DNA of 64,000 nucleotides from Yponomeuta sedellus (GCA_934045075.1 OW203732.1:9449001-9513000); one strand, 5' to 3'; shown: positions 18,371 to 29,830, counted from the stretch's first letter. Notes: generated from the letters alone by a model not told the origin. Numbers and translations are program-made.

Positions 18371-19964
18371 CAGTGTATCCGTTCTTAAATGGCAAAACGA
18401 GTAAACAAACATGGCTGACCAATAAATTGTGACATTTCATAGTGTTGCTGAAATTACTGAATGAATGACGGATTTCATTATTGAATGAATGAAGTTTACG
18501 TAATAAAATAATCTAAATAATTATGTAATATTAGTATCGCAATCCATCTGCTACACTGAACTCGACCCATATACCTACAAACTGGGACACAAAAAAATAA
18601 AGAAAATTCCGCTAATAAATGTTGGCGGTAATGCTATCTCCTCAATAAAGAGTTCTTAAGATCGTTATGGGGAAAAGTAGAATCGAAAAACGTGTAGAAC
18701 ATTAAAGATGTTTGACCATTTAAAATGGGGGTTTGTGCTGCAAAAGATATAATTTTTAGTTTTTTTTACACTATTCTCTGTATTACGCACAGGCAGCGAC
18801 ATCTGGCTGAAGTAGATTGCATCACTTACAGCCCCGACTACCTACTTTGCAGTTAGGTTCTTTTTTTACATCGGAATGATATCGCTGTACCCACATGATT
18901 ATACTATTTTTATTTTTAATGCACTAACCCGTGCTAAGGACAATTTTAAAAAACCTATTTAGAGGCTAACAATTCCACCCATGCCAGGATTCGAACCCGC
19001 GACGTCTGGCTATCCGTGCCAGCGCTCTTTCCAACTGAGCTAATGGGCGACTCACCGGCATCAGTGAAATTTCAAACCTCTTTACACTATTCTCTGTAAT
19101 ACGTACAGGCAGCGACATCTGGCTGTAGTAAAGTCTGGATGGATTTTTTGTCTCTAAGTAGTTTTTTTTAAATTGTTCTTAGCACGGGTTAATGCATTAA
19201 AAAAATTAAAATAGTAATGACTAATGTTAATGACTTGGAGATATTTAGAAAATGTCATCTGGCAACCGTGGCTACAGCAACGTGAAAAAAACTTCTTGCT
19301 CGCTGGCTCGGCTGATCCACTGGCAGTTTTGTATACCGCTTTAAAACTGACAGAATTTCAAGCATGCTCGAAGAATCAACGGTATAACCCACAGAGTAAA
19401 ATTTGAAAAAAAAAAACGCCGTATTTTGGGGTGATGTAGTTGCGGTCTATACCGTTGGCTCGCAGAAAATAAAAACTGCGGTAGAGAAAACTGGTGGCTC
19501 GCTAATGAAACACCCACTTAATATGCAAGGTTTTAGTAAAAAATCAATCAAACTTTAATTCTTTATTCAATACCCGTAGGTATTGCGGTGGGTATTTCTA
19601 TTTTGTTATTTTTATTATTCCGGTGCTATGTGCACTTCTTAAATAACATAACAGCGCAATTTCGTTCGTTCGTTCTTTCATTCACCTCATAAAACTGCAT
19701 CCCAACACTAAAACAAATGACAAAATAATCTGTGTAGTTTTGCTAACCTGTGATCAGAAAATCAGTGTATTTAGAATTTCGCCAAAAAATCATAGTTTTA
19801 ATCACAAATTCAGCCAGTTTTCGGTAAAATATGATGCCCCTGTGTCTTAACTAGTGTCTACAACTAAATGTGGAAACCTACATCGGGTGATGCTTCCGGA
19901 ATTCGTGTTTTGTGGTCGAGTGAGGTTTGTTTACTCGTTTTGCCATTTAAGAACGGATACACTA
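18371..19964. mobile_element. TA-flanked 1.6-kb element with 40-bp terminal inverted repeats
   Basis: The left end CAGTGTATCCGTTCTTAAAT GGCAAAACGAGTAAACAAAC (18371-18410) matches the complement of 19925-19964 at 39 of 40 bases. TA sits on both outer sides (18369-18370, 19965-19966). Size and termini fit a Tc1/mariner-type transposon or its non-autonomous derivative. No transposase motif is readable, and 18768-19216 is later SINE sequence. Confidence 0.78.
18768..19216 (-). mobile_element. Family B SINE, tandem plus foldback arrangement
   Basis: 18768-18905 is the 5' region of one antisense copy (ACTATTCTCTGTATTACGCA, CAGCGACATCTGGCTGAAGT, ACATCGGAATGATATC). It joins directly, head to tail, to a second antisense copy starting with the tail ACTATTTTTATTTTTAATGC. 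This second copy runs through GGATTCGAACCCGCGACG and TCCAACTGAGCTAATGGGCG to its head. It is followed at about 19144 by a sense tail (CTCTAAGTAG..CTTAGCACGGGTTAATGCATT). Confidence 0.8.
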
Positions 19965-20490
19965 TACAAAACCGATGTAGAGAACAATCAAGTGCTATCA
20001 TAATATATACACGCAGTATAATAGTCTTTTAGTTTATTGACTGCTGAATTCACTGCTGGGGCAGGGCAACATTGAAATATTGGTATTTTTTTTTTATAAA
20101 ACGAAATCACTATTTTAAATCCCTTTTTAATGTGTACTTTCTCCTAATATCGTTAAATCTTTGATTATTTGATACTGTCGTGAGCCTATTAAGATGTACA
20201 ACAGCCGGGCAGTACAATGGCACGAGTCACACGTTTTTCTGCGATAAAATGTCAGAATTTGACAGTTAACATACTGGAAAGTTGAGACTTTTACATTCGA
20301 CGACGCGTTAATAGCGTCGTCGTACTACCCAGGCAGGAAATAATGTTTGCTTTGTCGTGAGCGACTTGTTTTTATATGTAGGTACTTAAGAATTGACTTC
20401 TAAAATAGTTTTGTAAGTGAAAACTTGTTATTGGCTTCCAGTTTTATTTCAATTGTAAAGTTTTTTCATAGCTGTAAGTTTTCCTATAAT
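19220..20490. other. No gene recognised
   Basis: Up to 19964 this is the interior and right end of the 1.6-kb inverted-repeat element; beyond it, AT-rich sequence with no assigned repeat. A 60-codon frame at 19224-19406 shows no motif. Confidence 0.4.
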
Positions 20491-20757
20491 CTTCTTCTTC
20501 TTCAGGCTATATTAGTTCACGGCTGGACATAGCCCTCCCCTAATAAGCGCCATAGCGCAAGGTTGTGCCATCATTGGGGAGTAATGCCCATAATCCCCAC
20601 GCTGGGCATGCGAGTTGGGGATCGCAGTTCGGTGGAATTGTACTGCAGGGGGCGCTGGCTGCCCACCCCCCGGTTTGTGTCTCTTAGTCGCCTTTTACGA
20701 AACCCGCGGGAAGAATTTGGGTTCGTGCTATTCTCTAGGCCGACACCACACAGCAAG
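20491..20757 (-). mobile_element. RTE LINE 3' end joined to an unclassified retroelement fragment
   Basis: 20491-20562 is the antisense RTE tail (CTTCTTCTTCAGGCTATATT, CTGGACATAGCCCTCCCC, GCGCCATAGCGC). From 20564 comes a GC-rich fragment: CCATCATTGGGGAGTAATGC, ACGCTGGGCATGCGAGTTGG, TCGCCTTTTACGAAACCCGC, ATTCTCTAGGCCGACACC. The second part looks like another retroelement end but I cannot name its clade. Confidence 0.65.
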
Positions 20758-21248
20758 TTTTCCTATAATAATAAATTAAAAAAGTTATGTAGTAAAATAA
20801 AACTAAAATTGAACTTATTAATCCTAAAATAGTCATAAATTATGAATGTTAATGCGGATAGGAGGGACCATTAAAGACACATATACAATGATTAAGAAAA
20901 TGGCTTATATCCAGCAGAGAGGGGCTAATTAAGATGATGATGATCAATGTAATATTTTAAATCAAAAATGTTCATTTCGTACATACTTAAAGATTCACGG
21001 CGCTGCACAATTCAAAAACGATCACTAAAATAGTCTGAGGTGGGTATCTATATTAGAAGAAAAAAGGAAGGAAGGAAAGACGAGACTTTTAAAAGGAAGA
21101 GACGTCACCAACTCACCACAGTTTAAATAAAAAGCCTCTAGAAGTGTTTTAGCAGAATTGTGTTTTTATAATTAAGGCCATTAAGCTAAAAGGCTATCTA
21201 TTGCCAACTAGAACCACAAACGAAAACGCATGATAATAATATACATTA

Positions 21249-21287
21249 TTATACTGTTTTTATTTTTAGCCTCTAAATAGGTTTTTA
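21249..21287 (-). mobile_element. Minimal 39-bp family B insertion
   Basis: The duplication AATAATATACATTA lies at 21235-21248 and 21288-21301 (14 bp, exact). The insert consists only of the antisense tip of the tail (ACTGTTTTTATTTTTA) fused to GCCTCTAAATAGGTTTTTA. No tRNA-like part remains. Confidence 0.85.
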
Positions 21288-21502
21288 AATAATATACATT
21301 AATCATTTTTTTTAAAGAAAAAAAATAAATTTATGATGATCAAAAAGTAAACCACCCTAATCTCAACATTGGTGATAGAAAATTTCGGGACTTACAGCGT
21401 AAAACTATTGGTCAATAACGAACATAGGACTTTTATAGACTTCCTCTGAAAACGGCCTTATTGTCTCGGCCGTAGGTTCTAAAAATAGCTGTACGATAAG
21501 AT

Positions 21503-21600
21503 AGGAATATTCTTTATTGTACACCAGGAAAAGAATTACAAAATATTTACAAAGATACAGTACAATTGGGAGCATCATTGCTTATAGCTATCTCCTTTAT
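21503..21600 (-). mobile_element. CR1/Jockey-type LINE 3' tail
   Basis: Antisense GAATATTCTTTATTGTACAC, CAGTACAATTGGGAGCATC and ATTGCTTATAGCTATCTCC, matching the 3984-4115 tail. Confidence 0.65.
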
Positions 21601-21840
21601 TAAGACATACGATGTTAATTTTTTTGGAAAAACGAACCAATAAAAAAAGAAATTATGTCATATTTTCATTGGAAGCGCTAGTTTTGCTTTGCTTTGCGGC
21701 ATCATAGGCAATAGTTTTACATTTTCTGTATGTGAAGTTGCATAAGCAAAAGTATTTTAGGTGCGTACGTGCGCCGTACTTAAAAAAAATTCACTTAAGC
21801 CCACTAACATAGTCTTAAGTCGTTTACTATTTAAGAATAT

Positions 21841-22065
21841 ACTATTTTTGTTTTTAATGCACTAACCCGTGCTAAACACAATATTAAAAACCTATTTAGA
21901 GGCTAAAAATTCCACCCATGCCGGGATTCGAACCCGCGACCTCTGGCTATCCGTGCCAGCGTTCTTTCCAACTGAGCTAATAGGCGACTCACCGGCATCA
22001 GTGAAATATCGAACCTCTTTACACTATTCTCTGTATTACGTACAGGCAGCGACATCTGCCTGAAG
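21841..22065 (-). mobile_element. Family B SINE, ordinary (non-foldback) copy
   Basis: Antisense tail ACTATTTTTGTTTTTAATGC, CCTATTTAGAGGCTAAAAAT, box B complement GGATTCGAACCCGCGACC, box A complement CCAACTGAGCTAATAGGCG, then the head CAGCGACATCTGCCTGAAG. No inverted arm at the 5' side. Useful as the reference structure of the family. Confidence 0.82.
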
Positions 22066-22079
22066 TAAATTAAAGTATT

Positions 22080-22580
22080 TATGAATGTTTTTATCTGAAG
22101 TAAATAAATAATTATTATTATTACTTACAAAATGGTCACTAAAAATGCGATAAAAATTTGTGCAAATTTTTTGACGCACCAAGCTTCTCCCATAACATCG
22201 TCGACGCCAGAGTTTCCTAAAACTAAACCGTAAGTGAATTCAGCTCAAACGCGGCGGCAGTAATTTTTAAGCGTTTGAGGCATAATAGGTGTGAAACGAG
22301 GTGACCCGACGCAGCCGGCCGATCGTGATTTTTCATCTCATTAGCTGCAATAGGTGCCCCTCGTCGTCCTGGATAAGCAGCAAGCTTCATTAGGCGTCAT
22401 CCTTTGTGAATGCCCACCTGTGAACATAGGCTAAGCGGGTCAGGCCCCGTGAGAGGCCGATGTCATGCTGTGCTGCGGATTGCAGTTGCCTTTGTCCTTG
22501 CGGCATTTGTACTACACTCGAAGACCTTTAGCAGGGTCGTAACAAAATTGACATCAATGTATGTTATCAAATAATGATTC
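22080..22580. other. Moderately GC-rich stretch, no gene recognised
   Basis: 22240-22510 is less AT-rich than its surroundings (CGACGCAGCCGGCCGATCG, GGTCAGGCCCCGTGAGAGG). It could be an exon-like or regulatory segment or part of an unrecognised element. No splice-bounded frame stands out. Confidence 0.3.
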
Positions 22581-22589
22581 CGTAAATGT

Positions 22590-22700
22590 TGCTGGAAACT
22601 TGTACACATGGCCTGAGTCTGGGTGTTTTTCTTGTTGGTGATGTCTTTTCCTGGTTACAATAGAACAGGGTACCCTAGTTTGGGACCAGGCTAAAGGACT
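22590..22700 (+). mobile_element. tRNA-derived SINE (family D), 3' portion
   Basis: TACACATGGCCTGAGTCTGG, TTTTCCTGGTTACAATAG and GGGTACCCTAGTTTGGGACC. Head missing. Confidence 0.7.
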
Positions 22701-22825
22701 AATCCGTTTACGACGCGAACGAAGTCGGGGGCAGTGCTTGTACGAATAATAAAACATATTTACGAAGTGAATCTGAAATCTGTAATGTCGCGAATTCATT
22801 TCATCTTAAAGTAGATGATTTTTTT

Positions 22826-23125
22826 CATGTAGCCTATAAGCGATCTACTGCAAGGCACAGGGCTTCTGTCAGAGAGAGTACGGGCTCAATTACCACGCGT
22901 GCCCACCGCAGATTTGCAATTTCAAGCGCTGAGATGTTTGACCACCTCAGACACTCAGGCTTCATCACGCTGTTTTCCTTCGCCGTTAGCGAGTGGTATT
23001 GCTACTGTAACTTCACAAATGTACCTTAGAAAACAAAGTCACATACCCGCACTGGAGATCGACCATGAGTTTCTCGCTTCCGAGTCCATTGTTCTTCCTA
23101 TTGGAGCACCGCCGCTTTGATGAGA
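22826..23125 (-). mobile_element. tRNA-derived SINE, family C, near full length
   Basis: Antisense TAGCCTATAAGCGATCTACT, CACGCGTGCCCACCGCAG, ACGCTGTTTTCCTTCGCCG and CTACTGTAACTTCACAAATG. The head complement includes CCGAGTCCATTGTTCTTCC and CACCGCCGCT, the same head type as the 6.74-kb copy. Confidence 0.82.
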
Positions 23126-23390
23126 ATTGCATTCACAAATTTCTTGCTTGCTAGAGTGGACCCAATCCACATGGGACGTCGAAATGGGTGGCCTAATTAT
23201 TAATCCACTGCGGTTTGCGAAATGGCGAGGCTCATAAAGTAATTTCGAAACGCCCTACTACTCTGAATAAGACGGGAGGGTAATGCACGCTGTATTAACG
23301 GGCAGGTAAAATTCACACATACATTCGAGAGCAATAAATGCAAGTGGGTCAACATAGTGAGTTAGGAAATCCTTGATATCACTCATTCAT

Positions 23391-23510
23391 TGGCTAAAAT
23401 AAAATACTAATTAGTATTAAGCACGCCTATTGTACAAAATCTTACTTGAATTTTAATATTAATAAAATCACACCAATGAATAATGCTAGCTTAGTAAAAT
23501 AAAGACTATT
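23391..23510 (+). mobile_element. LINE 3' tail
   Basis: GCTAAAATAAAATACTAATTAG, TATTAAGCACGCCTATTGTA, followed by AATAAAATCAC and an AATAAAG motif. Same tail family as 44.4 and 53.99 kb. Confidence 0.5.
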
Positions 23511-23906
23511 ATTACTATACAAATGACATACATTTAGGTCATTATATGATGACTAGATGACCTTGCAAACGTTATTTGGCCATTTTATCAGACCTACTAA
23601 GTACACACACTGCGCTTTCGTATAAATAGTAAAATTTGGAAGTAAATGATAAAAAATGGCTATCCCATTAATATATGACTGAGGTTGAGTAAATATTGGG
23701 TGGGCAGACCTGTGACTTAATAAATAGATTTTTTTTCATACAAAGGCCTTCCATAACCGTAGATGTATAAAACTAAATATCATGTCGTCTGTTGGTTGTC
23801 ATCTACACAAAATTGTTGGACCAAAATACATAATAATATGACGTTCATACCAAAATAAATAAGTCAGTAAAAAAATATAATTTTATTATTTATTATCATA
23901 ACATAC

Positions 23907-24097
23907 TTTTTTGAACTAAAACTTTCGTAAGCACAACACATGGTAGACTTTTAGTCCGGATTTACTTACGGGTGTTGTTATATCGGAAAAGCTCCGTCTC
24001 TGCTCACCATGATTAAGCTCTGCGAATCGGAGCGAAACCTGGTCAGACTTTTCCGATAAAACAACACCCGTACGTAAATCCGGACTAAAAGTCTACA
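23907..24097 (-). mobile_element. Foldback retroposon (family J), 12-bp target-site duplication
   Basis: The duplication ATCATAACATAC lies at 23895-23906 and 24098-24109. The arms at 23943-23991 and 24048-24096 are 49-bp inverted repeats starting GTAGACTTTTAGTCCGGATT. The 3' end is at left: antisense of ATGTGTTGTGCTTACGAAAG TTTTAGTTC plus an A run. That last segment of about 36 bases is present only on the 3' side. The interior holds GCTCACCATGATTAAGCTCT and GCGAATCGGAGCGAAACC. Confidence 0.85.
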
Positions 24098-24109
24098 ATC
24101 ATAACATAC

Positions 24110-24540
24110 ACTATAATTACAGGCAAACCCAAATCGATCAGCATTCATTGGTCTTAAAGTTATTAAGTTTATTAGTATAAAATAAATTTATTTCACTCAT
24201 TAATAGAATCATAATTATGAACAAAATATAAGCAAAATTTGTTTGTGATTACTTCTAGGCTTATACGTTGCATCAAAAACACAGACCGACTCCATCTGAA
24301 AGCCAATCTGTCCCTATTTATTAATTATATATTACAAACCTGTTACCAAAGGCATAGAAAGTTTTGTGGTACTCTAATTAGAAAGCTGAAATATTAGTAT
24401 GAGAAAAACGAACTTGTAAAGGCCGGCAACTACAAAAAGAATATCTGGCAACACAGATTTTACCAATATCTCGAAGTAGCCTGAACTGGGCCTCCTACAA
24501 ATACACGCTTCGCCGCTTTTATCAGCAAATGAATTCAATC
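24110..24540. other. No gene recognised
   Basis: AT-rich sequence without an assigned repeat. Confidence 0.4.
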
Positions 24541-24544
24541 AATT

Positions 24545-24762
24545 TGACGACCTCTGTGGCGTAGCGGTAGCGCGTCTGCCTACCATGCAAGAGGTCCCGG
24601 GTTCGAATCCCGGCTGGGAACAAAAAAAACCCAGGTCTTGGATGTTTACATGTTTGTGATGTCGTTGTTTCTGGTTCCCACGACACAGGATATCCTAGTG
24701 TGGGGCCAGAAGCAATGTATGTGCTTGTATGTAAATGTTATGTTATTTTATGTAATTCTTTA
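24545..24762 (+). mobile_element. tRNA-derived SINE, family E, full length
   Basis: Head GACCTCTGTGGCGTAGCGGT (box A region), CTACCATGCAAGAGG and box B GGGTTCGAATCCCGG. An A-rich linker precedes CCAGGTCTTGGATGTTTACA, GGATATCCTAGTGTGGGGCC and AATGTATGTGCTTGTATG. The 3' end is ATGTTATGTTAT. The tRNA-like part lacks a full acceptor stem, so it is a SINE head and not a tRNA gene. Confidence 0.9.
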
Positions 24763-24779
24763 TAAATGTGGGTAAAAAT

Positions 24780-25650
24780 CTAACCGAAGAAATAGTCAAC
24801 AGTTGTTTCATTATAAATATATAACATTCGCATAACGGCCTTAGTACTACTTCAAGGAAATATTGCAAGCCCCAAAATAAAGGGCATTGTTTCTCAAAAA
24901 CATATGACTCAGTATAGGAGTAAGCACATTGGTTTAGAGAAGGAGAGGCCTATGTCCAGTTGCTAACTCCGTTTATTAGATAGATATAATTGAAAGAAGT
25001 AAACCTTCTTATCGGCAATCCCCAGAAAACTCTTGACAGAAACATCCTATACTCATAACATAACGCCCAATTGCGAGCTACCAATGCATTTTTTGCTAAG
25101 GTTGGACAAGATTTTAAGACAAATAAATGTAAGTCAAATTTGGTAACGCTGAACTTAGAGTCATACCAAAGCTTCTCAGGGCCAATGCATCAAAACTCTC
25201 CGTTATTTTCGAGCTCGCAATATTCCCTCTCAATTAGAGGCTTACCCATTCAAATTCATATAATCATCGTTAATTAACTTCAAAACTTCGCTTCACTTTT
25301 GCCTCTTTGTGTTACCCAAATGAAACCACGGAAAATTTATTTACTTAGTAGAAAAGTAAACAGCAGTACCCGATACAAGAATAAAACTTTGCACATTAAT
25401 GTTGCAGTTGCGTCGTAGTTAACACAAAAGGAGTAATTTTCACGACCACAAAATAGCTGCAATATCGAGTAAAACTGTGTACTAATGGATCGTTTAAACT
25501 ACTTTTAATGCTCAGACATAATTATATACTGGTGTATAGAAGACTAGGCTATAAAACCGAATCTAAAATTCAGCGTTCTCTACTACGAATCCTTTTTCTA
25601 ATTTCTTCTGAACGGGCTCTTAATTTAAGATATTGCGGTTTACCGGCATT
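24780..25650. other. No gene recognised
   Basis: Contains only a trace of an RTE-like end (AGGCCTATGTCCAG at about 24.95 kb) and short frames of 64-82 codons without motifs. Confidence 0.4.
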
Positions 25651-25657
25651 TCTATTC

Positions 25658-25855
25658 ATAACCCTACGCGCTGCCTACCGTGACAGAGGTCTCGGGTTCG
25701 AACCCTGGCTGGGGACAACAAAAAATCCCACGTCGGGGATGTTTACAAGTACGTGATGTCGCTGTTTCTGCTGCCCACGTAACAGGGTATCCTACTGTGG
25801 GGCCAGAAGCAATGTACGTGCCTGTATGTAAATGTTATTTTACGAGTATGTTACC
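25658..25855 (+). mobile_element. tRNA-derived SINE, family E
   Basis: CAGAGGTCTCGGGTTCGAAC (box B region), CACGTCGGGGATGTTTAC, GGGTATCCTACTGTGGGGCC and TACGTGCCTGTATGTAAATG. Box A is partly deleted (CGCGCTGCCTACC). Confidence 0.85.
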
Positions 25856-25920
25856 TAAGTTGCCTATGACGGTTACACGACGGCTTTACGTTTATTAAAA
25901 AAAAGGCAGAAACACTTTTA

Positions 25921-26035
25921 TTGGGGTTCGGTACCTCGAAAAAATAAAACGGAACCCATTGTTGTTCGTCCGTCTGTCCCTTTATCTCGGTAACGCGAAG
26001 AGGTATCGAGTTAATATTAAAACCATATACTCATA
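25921..26035. repeat. Diverged interspersed repeat (GGGTTCGGTACC type)
   Basis: GGGGTTCGGTACCTCG, AACGGAACCCATTG and GTCCGTCTGTCCCTTTATC. Similar motifs lie at 13.17-13.43 and 59.85 kb. Confidence 0.4.
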
Positions 26036-26039
26036 CTAC

Positions 26040-26409
26040 TTCTCAAAGAACCGACAACCGTTGGAGTAAACGGGTTCTTGACTTGAATGTATTAGCTAAG
26101 GCCAAGATAAAAACGTCCGACAGAGAACCAAAGTTATTGGCATAGCTCAGAGGATTAGCGAGCTGAAGTGGCAGTGGGCAGGCCTTATCTCGTAAAGAAC
26201 TGACAACTGTTGGAGTAAGCGTGTTTTTGAGTGGAGACCGCGACTCGGCAAACGTAGTGTAGGACACACTCCGAGCAGGTGAGATGACGATCTGCGAAAA
26301 ACTGCCGGCAGATGCTGGATGCGGCAAGCTGAACACAGGGCGCTGCGGCGCTTATTAGGGGAGGCCTATGTCCAGCTGTGGACTAGTATAGCCTGACGAC
26401 GATGACGAC
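26040..26409 (+). mobile_element. RTE-type LINE, 3' end with internal partial duplication
   Basis: The peptide is interrupted but recognisable: LKWQWAGLISRKELTTVGVS-like sequence, then EWRPRLGKRSVGHTPSR and WMRQAEHRALRR. The 3' end is TAGTATAGCCTGACGACGAT. A fragment at 26041-26080 (GAACCGACAACCGTTGGAGT) repeats the sequence near 26196. 5'-truncated and dead. Confidence 0.82.
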
Positions 26410-29400
26410 TCATATTACTCAGGTCTACAGTCTCTTGAAGTAGTGATAAAAGCAAAAAATCTATATTTCCACACTCAAGGGAATTAAAATTTCTAGGGTA
26501 CTTTTCGTTGACCGTTTGCTCGCGTTTCTCACATGTTTCGCTCTTGGATGTCTACGATGGAAATAGCATTTTCAAAAAAATATTAGGAAGTAGATACCTG
26601 AACAGAGAAATTTTGCGTCTTGATTATAAGGGGGAATTTGCACGGTATCAGATTACCCTAGAACGGGAGAGTAGCATGGGGGAACTAAACTTCTGCGACC
26701 ATTAAATGTAATAAGTGTAGAGACGCAAACATGCTTTGAGAATCAAACAACTCCCAAAAATTCGGTAACTGTAGAGACGCAGACACGCTGCATACATAAT
26801 ATTTTTCACAAAGAGACACAGACTGAGGAAGAATTGTTTTTTCGTCAATAAAGTAAATAATGTACTTCTTCTCTATCAGAATCTTTGCGGTGTCATGAAC
26901 AAAAGAGATGAAATTGAATTATTTCTCCAAGAACTTACTATCAAACCTAGCTTTTTCTGTATATGCGAACATTTTCTTAATAAGGGCAATGCATTGCTTT
27001 TTAATCTAACAGATTACAATATGGTATCACACAATACGAGGACTAACAAGAAGAGAGGGGGTTCACTTATATTGGCACAAAAGGACAGAAAAGTAGAGGA
27101 ACTAAAAAATTGTTGTAAAATGTACAATATAAATAGTTTTGAGATTTGTGGTGTTAGGGACGTTGATACGGGCATAAACATTATCTGTATCTATCGTACC
27201 CCGGATAGTAAAAACTTTGACTCTTTCCTTATCAGCTTGGAAACTCTATTAGAAAATTTATTTGACAATAAGTGTTTAATAGTTGGAGACTTTAATATTG
27301 ATCTTCTGTCAGATAGCAAACAAAAAACATAACTTCTTACATTGTTATCCTGTTGCAACTTTAGACACTTGGTAAACACTCCTACTTTTAGACGTAATGA
27401 TTCTCAATCGTGCATTGACAATATTTTTACTAATCTCATGATAGAGGATTTGGGAATAGTTGACGTAATTTTCAATGGACTAGGCGACGGTCATGCATAT
27501 TTATCATGTCCGATGGTCACTAAAGCTAAGGAAAAAAAGGAGAAAGTGCTGTTTAAGTACACTCGAAGTTTTTCCAATAAAAATAAAGCACTTTTTCGCC
27601 AGCGATTGGAGGCTATAGAATGGTATGGTATGGGAATTAATACTTTGTTTTCCAAGTTAACCCAAATTTTCAGGGACAGTTTCAAAAAGGTTAAAAGGAA
27701 AGTTAACATAAAAAAGGTAAATCAAATAAACTGGGTAACAAAAGGAATAAGAACTTCAAGTAAAATGAAACGCATTTTGAATAATTTAAATCTTCACAGT
27801 GATATTTCATTAAAAAATTACAAGACGGCATATATTAGACTATATCGCAAGGTGATTCGAAATATGAAGAAATTGACGATAGCAAAAGAATTAGCATTTA
27901 ATAATTATAGTAGCAAGGCAATTTGGAGAATCATTAATAGACACAGAAATAAGAGCGATACAAAAACAGATAATATAATTTTAAAATGTGATAGCAGAAT
28001 AATAACTGATGCTAAAGAGATCGCTAATGTTTTTTCAGAAAATTTCAATTTAGGAGTGGGGCATGATCTGGTAGACACAAATGTTGCTATATCGCTATTA
28101 AAAGAAAATTTTAATACTGTAGCAAATGATATGGAATGTAGAGCGTTCACACAGTCTGAGATACAAAAATTAGTGCTTACCATGGAAAACAAGAAATCAT
28201 CGGGATGGGATGAAATAACGATAGGCATAGTCAAGGAAAATATAGATCTTCTAGCAATGCCCCTCACATATCTCCTTAATGAATGTGTTAAAAACGAGAC
28301 TTTTCCTGAACAACTGAAGTTGGCGAAAGTGATACCAGTTTTTAAAAAAGGCTCCAAAACGGACGCCAAAATGTATAGACCAATTTCTCTTATTCCAACA
28401 CTATCTAAAATATTCGAGAAATTACTGCAACATAGGCTTTGTACGCACTTTTCTTCAAACAACGTAATAAACAAAAGACAGTTCGGATACAGGAAGGGGG
28501 TTGGTACTTCAGATGCGGTAGAAACTTTGATCGACGATACGGTGAGATATCTTTCAGAAAAAAAGAAGGTTGCTGCGCTTTTTCTGGATCTCAGCTCAGC
28601 GTTTGATACTGTCGACCATCACATTTTGTTGAGAAAATTGGAACACTATGGTGTACGGAAGGGCTTATTAGGTTTAATGGAGAGCTACTTAGTAAATAAC
28701 AGAAGCCAATACGTAGAGATCAAATGTACCGATGATAATATAGAAAATATGGCGCGATCTAATGTCAACACGATAACGCGCGGAGTGCCACAAGGATCTA
28801 TATTGGGGCCTACTCTTTTCACAATATTTACTAACGACCTGATTGACTATATCAGTAGCAAAATCCCAGACCTACATGTAGTGCTATATGCTGATGACAC
28901 AAATGCTGTTATTAGTTCTGACGATATAAGCGATCTCAATGGCAAAGTCAAGGAAGCTATGTTAGCTTTTCATACATGGTTTGCCTTCAACAATCTAAAA
29001 TTAAACACAAATAAAACCAACCTAATGTTGTTCAAAGCTACAGCAAAAAATAATGATAGACTTAATATCTCAATAAATGGCAGCACTATTACTCAAGTAG
29101 ACGAGGTTAAATTTTTAGGTGTCAGACTAGATTCATACCTAAATTGGAAACCGGAGTTGCAAGCGCTAGAAAATAGCATAAGTTCAGCCTGCTATGCACT
29201 CAGAAGTTTAAGAGAGGAAGTAGCACAGGACCATCTCCTAAGAGTTTATTACGCCCTAGTTGAATCTACGATATAGTATAAAATTTTGGGGCAATAGCTA
29301 CAAGTATAACCTCACAAAAGCGTTTGTCTTGCAAAAAAGGGCAATACGCACTATTGTCAGAATTCCACCATGGATATCGTGCAAAGAACATTTCGCTAGG

Positions 29401-29830
29401 CTGGCTATATGTATTATTGTCCGATTTTGCAAAACAGATTACTAGACAAGAGACCCCAGAGGACAAAGTACTGAGGTTAAATACGAGGCGCAAAAATATT
29501 CGCATCAATACTGTGCCTCCCTTGTTGAAAGTTGTAGAACATAGTGCTCGCTACCGAGCTGTTAAATTTTACAATGCGTTGCCTTTAAGTTTGAAGATGA
29601 TAGACTTAACTAGTATTTTTAAGGATAATCTAAAAAAATTCTTACTCTCCAAATGCTTGTATTCATTGGATGACTTTTTTTGCTGATATTAGTAACATTT
29701 ATTTTATTTATTGACATGAATCGAATTTACTTCATATGGACTGTTTATTTTAATTTATTTATGTGATTAGTTATAAGATTTCTAATACAATGTAAATTGT
29801 TTGAAGAATAAATAAATATCAAATATCAAG
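26410..29830 (+). mobile_element. CR1/Jockey-group non-LTR retrotransposon, decayed
   Basis: Contains a possible remnant of ORF1 or 5' UTR (26410-26840), the complete span of ORF2 (26841-29686), an AT-rich 3' UTR and a short 3' end AATAAATATCAAATATCAAG. There is no poly(A) tail, as in CR1-like elements that end in short repeats. 26709-26790 holds two diverged copies of TGTAGAGACGCARACAYGC. The left boundary is not defined; the RTE fragment ends at 26409. An inverted-repeat MITE follows 20 bases beyond the 3' end. Confidence 0.85.
26841..29686 (+). pseudogene. LINE ORF2: endonuclease and reverse transcriptase, inactivated
   Basis: An apurinic-like endonuclease is followed by a reverse transcriptase of the CR1/Jockey group. 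Endonuclease motifs: YQNLCGVMNK (about 26874), CEHF with the catalytic Glu, GDFNIDLL at about 27285, SCIDNIFTN at about 27408 and GDGHAYL with the catalytic His at about 27486. Polymerase motifs: VIPVFKKGSK and YRPISLIPTLSKIFEK from 28329, QFGYRKG, LFLDLSSAFDTVDHH at about 28576-28620, RGVPQGSILGP at about 28780, and the catalytic YADD at 28887-28898. Defects: in-frame TAA at 27330-27332, between the GDFN motif and the rest; a frameshift at about 29268 just after ALVEST, continuing as RYSIKFWGNS one frame on; and a further frame change with probable loss of sequence at about 29390-29450. The C-terminus FKDNLKKFLLSKCLYSLDDF ends at the stop 29684-29686. The open core of about 640 codons suggests fairly recent inactivation. 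Confidence 0.93.

Noticed and set aside
24545..24620. tRNA-like segments with box A and box B (also at 1.4, 30.2, 39.8, 51.1 kb and elsewhere)
   Set aside because: They are parts of multi-copy SINEs, with imperfect acceptor or T stems and, in family B, no U before the anticodon position. None is a convincing tRNA gene.
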